Notes under the pieces: generated by a model
Seen by the model: the letters and a program-made list of their open reading frames with translations, nothing else
Databases searched by the model: none
Told to the model about the DNA's origin: nothing
Assembly (NCBI GenBank): GCA_017613485.1
Contig: JAGADS010000009.1
Location: 1-38,128 of the forward strand
Length of the DNA stretch: 38,128 nt
Direction: 5' to 3'
From: Treponema sp.
Lineage (GTDB): Bacteria; Spirochaetota; Spirochaetia; Treponematales; Treponemataceae
Position numbers and translations under genes: made by a program
In this document: one piece after another, positions 34,041-38,128 of the stretch
How positions within the stretch are numbered: position 1 is the stretch's first letter
Layout of the letters: the number at the start of each line of letters is the position of its first letter

Positions 34041-35849
34041 TTATCCTTTCAACAAAGCAATCTGACTGTCTATGTTAATTTTTTCCGCAAGCAGTCCTTT
34101 TAAACGCATCTGATCTTCCAGAATGGAACTCTGCTCCATTTTTCGTATATGAAGCATTATTTCCCTGCGTTTCCTTTCCAGAGAATTCTTCTTGATAAGC
34201 AGTATACTGTCCCGCACAGACTCTTCGATGTGTGAAGAATATTCATTGACTGACTGCAATATCAGTCCCTTTAATTCATCTGAGTCACAACGGTTCAAAA
34301 TTCCGCTTACCGAAAAACTATCCTGTTCACTGCATTCAGCAAGTAACATAAACAATTTTTTTGCCTGAGGGTCATCAAAATCTTCAACTGAGATTTCCCG
34401 GCTCATCTGCTGAAAAAACTTCTTATCATCAGTAATTACTGTTATAACAGCACGCAGTTCAGAAGAAAGCTTTATCGGCTTCTGACTCTCTGTTTTTTTC
34501 TGCGGTTCAAGGTTTGTTCTGGTGATACGATGAGCAAGCCGTTCTCGGTTTGAATAATCTTTTCTGGCTGCCTCCGGGTCTATGTCGTATGCCTGACACA
34601 ACTGTTCCAGACATGCGTCTTTCTGTATGTCCGACTGCAGTGAATCAAGATATTCAAAATATTCCAGAGAGGCATGTGCTTTCCCTTCTGGAGTTTCTTT
34701 TGAATACAATTCTAGCAGTTTAGACAACAGATAATCATTATCTAATATAGCACATTTTATGTCATTCGTCAAGGTCTCTGCACCGAATTTAATCATTATT
34801 TCTGCAGGATCCTTTCCTCCGCTGAGTTGTATTATTTTTACAGAGAGCTCCCGTTGCCTCAGCATGAGAATCGCTCTTTTCGTTGCCTTTTGCCCTGCAC
34901 CGTCACTGTCAAAGGAGAGAAGCACTGTATTGACAAAAGGTTTTATGATTGAAATCTGTTCATTTGTCAGAGCCGTTCCTAAAGGTGCAACAGCATAGTG
35001 TATTCCGCACTGGTGATAGGCAATGCAGTCCATGTAGCCCTCACAGAAAATGACCTCATGTTTCTCCCTTATCGCCTGTTTTGCAAGATTGAAACCGTAA
35101 AGAGTGCTGCCCTTCTTGTACTGAATCAAATCTGGAGAATTAAGGTATTTGGGCGATTTGGAAGAATCTCCCCGAAGGAAGCGTCCTCCCATTGCAACAA
35201 CATCTCCCTTCCTGTCAAAAATAGGGAACATCAGCCGGTCACAAAAAAAAGCGTAGTCAGGATATTTATCACTGAAAAGACCTGATTTGTTAAGGAATTC
35301 ATCACTGAAATTTTTTTTCCGCAGAAAGCCCTTGAGCCATTTTCTATCGGCAGGAGAATATCCGATTTTAAACTTTTCCAGTGTTTCCTTTGTTATTCCC
35401 CGTTTTAAGATATAATCCAGCGCAAAATTACCGGCCTCTGTTTCCATAAGCATATAATGAAAAAGTGAGGCTGTCCTGTTATAAAGGCTAATCAGCTCTT
35501 CCTTAAGCTTTGCATCCTTGTCTTCCCTCTGAAAACTCTGTCCGGAATCTGTGTAGCTGAGCTGAACCCCTGCCCTTTTTGCAAGCACTTCGACAGCTTC
35601 TGGAAAAGAAACTTTTTCCATCTCCATGATGAAGTTGAATACTGTTCCTCCTGCACCGCATCCAAAACAGTGATAGAACTTTCTGTCTGGGATAACATGA
35701 AACGAAGGTGTCTTTTCGTTATGGAAGGGACAGCATGCAGACCAGTCATTTCCCCTCTGGGTAAGCGGAACATACTCATTGATAACCTGTACAATGTCTG
35801 TCTTTGAGGATACTTCGTCTATTGATTCCTGACTTATAAATCCGCTCAT
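34041..35849 (-). CDS. dnaG: DNA primase DnaG
   Basis: Synthesises RNA primers at the replication fork. 602 aa. The CHC2 zinc-binding domain is intact (C40, H43, C61, C64 in CPFHNEKTPSF...YHCFGCG). The RNA-polymerase core and TOPRIM fold follow (FCEGYMDCIAYHQCG with the catalytic Glu, then LLSFDSDGAGQKA). The C-terminal helicase-interacting part is helical and diverged, as usual. The start ATG overlaps the mltG stop by one base (TGATG). It is translationally linked to rpoD downstream. Confidence 0.96.
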   Translation of the reverse strand: MSGFISQESIDEVSSKTDIVQVINEYVPLTQRGNDWSACCPFHNEKTPSFHVIPDRKFYHCFGCGAGGTVFNFIMEMEKVSFPEAVEVLAKRAGVQLSYTDSGQSFQREDKDAKLKEELISLYNRTASLFHYMLMETEAGNFALDYILKRGITKETLEKFKIGYSPADRKWLKGFLRKKNFSDEFLNKSGLFSDKYPDYAFFCDRLMFPIFDRKGDVVAMGGRFLRGDSSKSPKYLNSPDLIQYKKGSTLYGFNLAKQAIREKHEVIFCEGYMDCIAYHQCGIHYAVAPLGTALTNEQISIIKPFVNTVLLSFDSDGAGQKATKRAILMLRQRELSVKIIQLSGGKDPAEIMIKFGAETLTNDIKCAILDNDYLLSKLLELYSKETPEGKAHASLEYFEYLDSLQSDIQKDACLEQLCQAYDIDPEAARKDYSNRERLAHRITRTNLEPQKKTESQKPIKLSSELRAVITVITDDKKFFQQMSREISVEDFDDPQAKKLFMLLAECSEQDSFSVSGILNRCDSDELKGLILQSVNEYSSHIEESVRDSILLIKKNSLERKRREIMLHIRKMEQSSILEDQMRLKGLLAEKINIDSQIALLKG

Positions 35850-36895
35850 CAGTCCTTTGTATAATACATCATGTTTTCTGCTTCCCTATGCTCCACGAAA
35901 GTCTCTGTAAAGCTGTGTGTGCCTGCATCGGGATTAGTAAGAACAAAATAATAATAAGGAGTATCCGCAGGTTTTGCGGCGGCCTTAAGAGCTATCATGC
36001 CGGGATTTGAAATAGGTCCTGGCGGCAGCCCCCTCCATTTATACGTATTGTACATGCTCTCTGACTCAAGATCCTCGTAAGTGATTCTTGTCGGATGAGG
36101 TTTTCCCTCAATTTCGGTGATTATGTATTCAATTGTAGCGCAGGAATAAAGCCCCATGTCTATTTTCAGCCTGTTAGTAAAGACTGATGCAATTATGGGA
36201 GCCTCCTCTGCTACCCTGTACTCCCTCTCAACAATTGAGGCAAGAATAAGTTTCTGATGAAGCTCTTCAGGAGAAAGTCCGCTTAACTCAGGTATGGTTT
36301 CTATGCGCTCAAAAAATGTGTCAACGAGTTTTCTCAGCACTTCTTCCGCAGAGGTATTGGCATTGAAAAAATAAGTGTCCGGGAAAAGGTACCCCTGAAA
36401 CGAAGAAGCCGGTATATCATACTCAGCAAGGAGATCCTTGTCATAGCAACAGTCAATGAATTCATCTGCGGAACATATTTCACTTTCCTCTAGTGAAAGT
36501 GCAATTTTTTTTATGGTGAGTCCTTCCGGTATGCTTTTGGTTATTGTCTCCGGCCTGCCTTTCTCAAGCTCTGATGCAAGTTCCTTCATCGTGGAACCTA
36601 CCTTAAGCTCATATACGCCGCTCTTAAGCTCAAATCCGTCTTCAAGTCCAAGAAGGTTAAACCTGACGGCAAAATAGAAAATCCTTGAGGAACGTACAAG
36701 ACCATTTGACTCAAGCTCATCCGCAACATCCTGAACCGACATCCCATAGGGAACTTTCAATTCGATTATCTGCCCGTCCCTGTCACTTAGAGCTGGAGTC
36801 TGCACTGTTTTCCAGAAAATAAAGGCGGCAAGCACCCCTAAAGCCATGAGTGACAGCAAGATTATGAGAACAACCGCGAGAGCTTTGTGTTTCAT
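35849..36895 (-). CDS. mltG: endolytic murein transglycosylase MltG
   Basis: Cleaves nascent glycan strands and is thought to release or terminate them, working with PBP/SEDS synthases. 348 aa: an N-terminal membrane helix at about 7-29, a LysM-like segment (VPYGMSVQDVADELESNGLV), and the YceG catalytic domain with LASIVEREY carrying Glu 223, equivalent to E. coli Glu 218. The signature SNPGMIALKAAAKPADTPYYYFV lies near the C-terminus. It starts where the MBL gene stops, at the same base, so the two are coupled. Its presence in the dnaG-rpoD run, upstream of the elongasome genes, puts wall-synthesis functions at both ends of this block. Confidence 0.94.
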   Translation of the reverse strand: MKHKALAVVLIILLSLMALGVLAAFIFWKTVQTPALSDRDGQIIELKVPYGMSVQDVADELESNGLVRSSRIFYFAVRFNLLGLEDGFELKSGVYELKVGSTMKELASELEKGRPETITKSIPEGLTIKKIALSLEESEICSADEFIDCCYDKDLLAEYDIPASSFQGYLFPDTYFFNANTSAEEVLRKLVDTFFERIETIPELSGLSPEELHQKLILASIVEREYRVAEEAPIIASVFTNRLKIDMGLYSCATIEYIITEIEGKPHPTRITYEDLESESMYNTYKWRGLPPGPISNPGMIALKAAAKPADTPYYYFVLTNPDAGTHSFTETFVEHREAENMMYYTKD

Positions 36896-37839
36896 TATAT
36901 TTCGACTTCCTGACCTTCTATCGCAATATGTATGTCAACATCATATTTAGCAGAATAATCCTCGTACCACTTAGCCGCACGCAGAACAGAATAAATCTTC
37001 TTGTCGTTGTATGTCGGCTCATGGTGGAAGAAATAGAGGCTTTTTGCGTTCCATGCATTGGCGAAATCCACTGCATAGCAGAAAATACTGTGGCCCCATT
37101 CAGATTTTGTAATAGCCTCTTCACCGGTATACTGACTGTCAAGAATCATGACATCAGCATTCTCAAAGAAATAATTTCTCTTATCCTTTAAGTCATAATC
37201 TTTTGCAGTAAGCTCTACATCAGTTGAATAAATCAGTTTTTTACCGTCTTCCTCAAAGGAGAATGAATAGGAGTTCCCGGGATGCTTAACCTTCCGGCAC
37301 ATAACTTTTACACCGTCTACATAAAAAGGCTCAAGTTCCTTGATCAAGTGGAAAGTAAAGCGGTCCTTGACATATTCCCAGCAGCCGTTCAGCGGGAAAT
37401 AAGGGCACCTGCTCTGCTCTGCAAGTATCCTCTCTGCATCTGGAAAAGTAGAATACAAGTCTATCTTTACCCTGGGGTCATATGTGGCTCCCCAGAAAGG
37501 GATTCCCTGAATATGATCCCAGTGGAAATGAGACATAAATACTGAATAATGATTGTCAGGAGATTTTTTTCCGTTTACAGAAAATTCCCTTAAGCCTGAA
37601 CCGCAGTCAAGAATAAACTGATGACCGGCATTTGTCTCCAGCTCGACACAAGATGTGTTTCCTCCAACTGTACCGAAAAGCCACGGAGGAAGTGATGCAA
37701 TGAACCTTGTGCGGGAATCTTCTGATTCAAGATCTTTTGGAGTCATACGTTCAATTGCTGCGGTTATCTTAGCTTGTACTTGTTCTGGTGTTATGGGAGC
37801 CGGTAAAGAACCCCGAACGCCCCAAAAATGAATTTTCAC
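36895..37839 (-). CDS. MBL-fold metallohydrolase
   Basis: 314 aa. The N-terminal WGVRGSLP and GGNTSCVELE segments and the metal-binding motif HFHWDH (H104, H106, D108, H109) mark the metallo-beta-lactamase fold. Further ligands are HPGNS, the Asp in STDVE and a C-terminal HHEP. This sub-family (GVRGS-type, related to PhnP and RNase Z) often acts on phosphodiesters, but the substrate is not determined. A loop of about 40 residues after GSLP lacks obvious homology to small family members. The start is GTG at 37839 with GGAGGAG upstream. It heads the operon and has its own extended -10 promoter. Confidence 0.85.
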   Translation of the reverse strand: MKIHFWGVRGSLPAPITPEQVQAKITAAIERMTPKDLESEDSRTRFIASLPPWLFGTVGGNTSCVELETNAGHQFILDCGSGLREFSVNGKKSPDNHYSVFMSHFHWDHIQGIPFWGATYDPRVKIDLYSTFPDAERILAEQSRCPYFPLNGCWEYVKDRFTFHLIKELEPFYVDGVKVMCRKVKHPGNSYSFSFEEDGKKLIYSTDVELTAKDYDLKDKRNYFFENADVMILDSQYTGEEAITKSEWGHSIFCYAVDFANAWNAKSLYFFHHEPTYNDKKIYSVLRAAKWYEDYSAKYDVDIHIAIEGQEVEI

Positions 37840-37901
37840 AACTCCTCCATCATCATTCGGAAAATGACTTTTTCACACATTTGAAATTTTTATTAACATT
37901 T

Positions 37902-37910
37902 ATTATATCA
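37902..37910 (-). promoter_or_regulatory. extended -10 promoter for MBL-mltG-dnaG-rpoD operon
   Basis: Minus strand TGATATAAT (37910-37902): a perfect TATAAT with an upstream TGN extension, and a weak -35 (TAGAAA, 37930-37925). The leader to the GTG at 37839 is about 56 bases. This is the only clear promoter I see for the 14-kb minus-strand run. Confidence 0.6.
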
Positions 37911-37951
37911 CAAGTTCAATACTTTTTCTAGTATATTACGCAAAAACAGGC

Positions 37952-37982
37952 AAAAAAAAAGGTGCCATACAGACTGGCACCT
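37952..37982 (-). terminator. rho-independent terminator after tRNA genes
   Basis: Minus strand: AGGTGCCA, loop GTCTGTA, TGGCACCT, followed by nine T (37960-37952). It ends the tRNA transcript about five bases after tRNA-Tyr and separates it from the MBL operon promoter. Confidence 0.92.
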
Positions 37983-37987
37983 GTTAC

Positions 37988-38069
37988 TGGGGAGTGAAGG
38001 ATTCGGACCTACGAAGGACGAGCCAACAGATTTACAGTCTGCCCCCTTTGACCACTCGGGAAACTCCCC
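37988..38069 (-). tRNA. tRNA-Tyr (anticodon GTA)
   Basis: 82 nt, class II with a long variable arm. The acceptor GGGGAGT pairs with ACTCCCC, discriminator A. The D arm is CCC/GGG, the anticodon stem GCAGA/TCTGT with loop CTGTAAA (anticodon GTA). The T arm is GTAGG-TCCGAAT-CCTTC, with a T-T mismatch and C at position 55 instead of the near-universal U. The 3' CCA is not encoded. Confidence 0.93.
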
Positions 38070-38089
38070 ATATCCAATTTCTTGGATTA

Positions 38090-38128
38090 AGCCGCCACAG
38101 GGACTCGAACCTTGGACCCCGAGATTAC
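38090..38128 (-). tRNA. tRNA-Thr, 3' part only (5' half outside window)
   Basis: The minus-strand end shows anticodon-loop residues GTAA (NGT anticodon, so threonine), stem TCTCG, a 5-base variable loop, the T arm CAAGG-TTCGAGT-CCCTG (one A-C mismatch), acceptor TGGCGGC and discriminator T. CCA is not encoded. It lies 20 bases upstream of tRNA-Tyr on the same transcript. Confidence 0.82.

Noticed and set aside
33640..34103. Phe-rich plus-strand open frames opposite the rpoD start
   Set aside because: They are the mirror of the lysine-rich tail (AAA/AAG on the other strand reads TTT/CTT) and have no ribosome-binding site.
1..38128. CRISPR array, prophage, insertion sequence or toxin-antitoxin module
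   Set aside because: No regularly spaced repeats, transposase, integrase, phage structural genes or small paired genes were seen on either strand.

Overview
The window looks like a spirochaete chromosome, most likely Treponema. The evidence is a set of periplasmic-flagellum genes (an FlbB-type collar protein, a Tap1/FliK hook-length protein, FlgD, and a FlgE carrying the Lys/Cys pair used for hook cross-linking). There is also a spirochaete-type hexokinase, two Treponema-like outer-membrane barrel genes, and base composition near 40% GC as judged by eye. Species cannot be fixed from the sequence alone. Nothing resembles a prophage, insertion sequence, CRISPR array or integron; this is mostly core chromosome.

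Layout. (1) 1-6575, + strand: a tightly packed, partly overlapping housekeeping run of dxs (5' end cut by the window), folP, cdaA and cdaR (c-di-AMP synthesis), acpS, a DUF2225 zinc-ribbon gene and truA. (2) 6586-9341, - strand: priA and a family 4 uracil-DNA glycosylase, with a good promoter at 9375-9403. (3) 9406-15311, + strand: two tandem outer-membrane barrel genes, the first split by an in-frame TAA, then thiI and an unknown secreted protein. (4) 15317-18006, - strand: a lipoprotein with a jelly-roll-like C-terminus and a PcrA/UvrD helicase, whose mRNA may be leaderless. (5) 18026-23555, + strand: hexokinase, then flbB-fliK-flgD-flgE ending at a strong terminator. (6) 23561-37910, - strand, read from right to left: an MBL-fold hydrolase, mltG, dnaG, rpoD, a coiled-coil zinc-ribbon protein, RNase P RNA (rnpB), a TPR membrane protein, mreB, mreC, mreD, PBP2 and rodA. 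This joins a macromolecular-synthesis block to the complete rod-shape elongasome block. (7) 37952-38128, - strand: a terminator, tRNA-Tyr(GTA) and the 3' part of a tRNA-Thr.

Points most worth a second look: the lysine-rich, histone-H1-like N-terminal tail on the primary sigma factor; the nonsense codon in the first barrel gene, aligning with a Glu in its neighbour; the fliK start codon buried in a perfect inverted repeat; the apparently leaderless helicase mRNA overlapping a divergent hexokinase promoter; a 57-bp relic copy of the rodA 3' end; and departures from consensus in rnpB and in the T-arms of both tRNAs. I did not find a clear multi-gene system of a wholly unknown kind.
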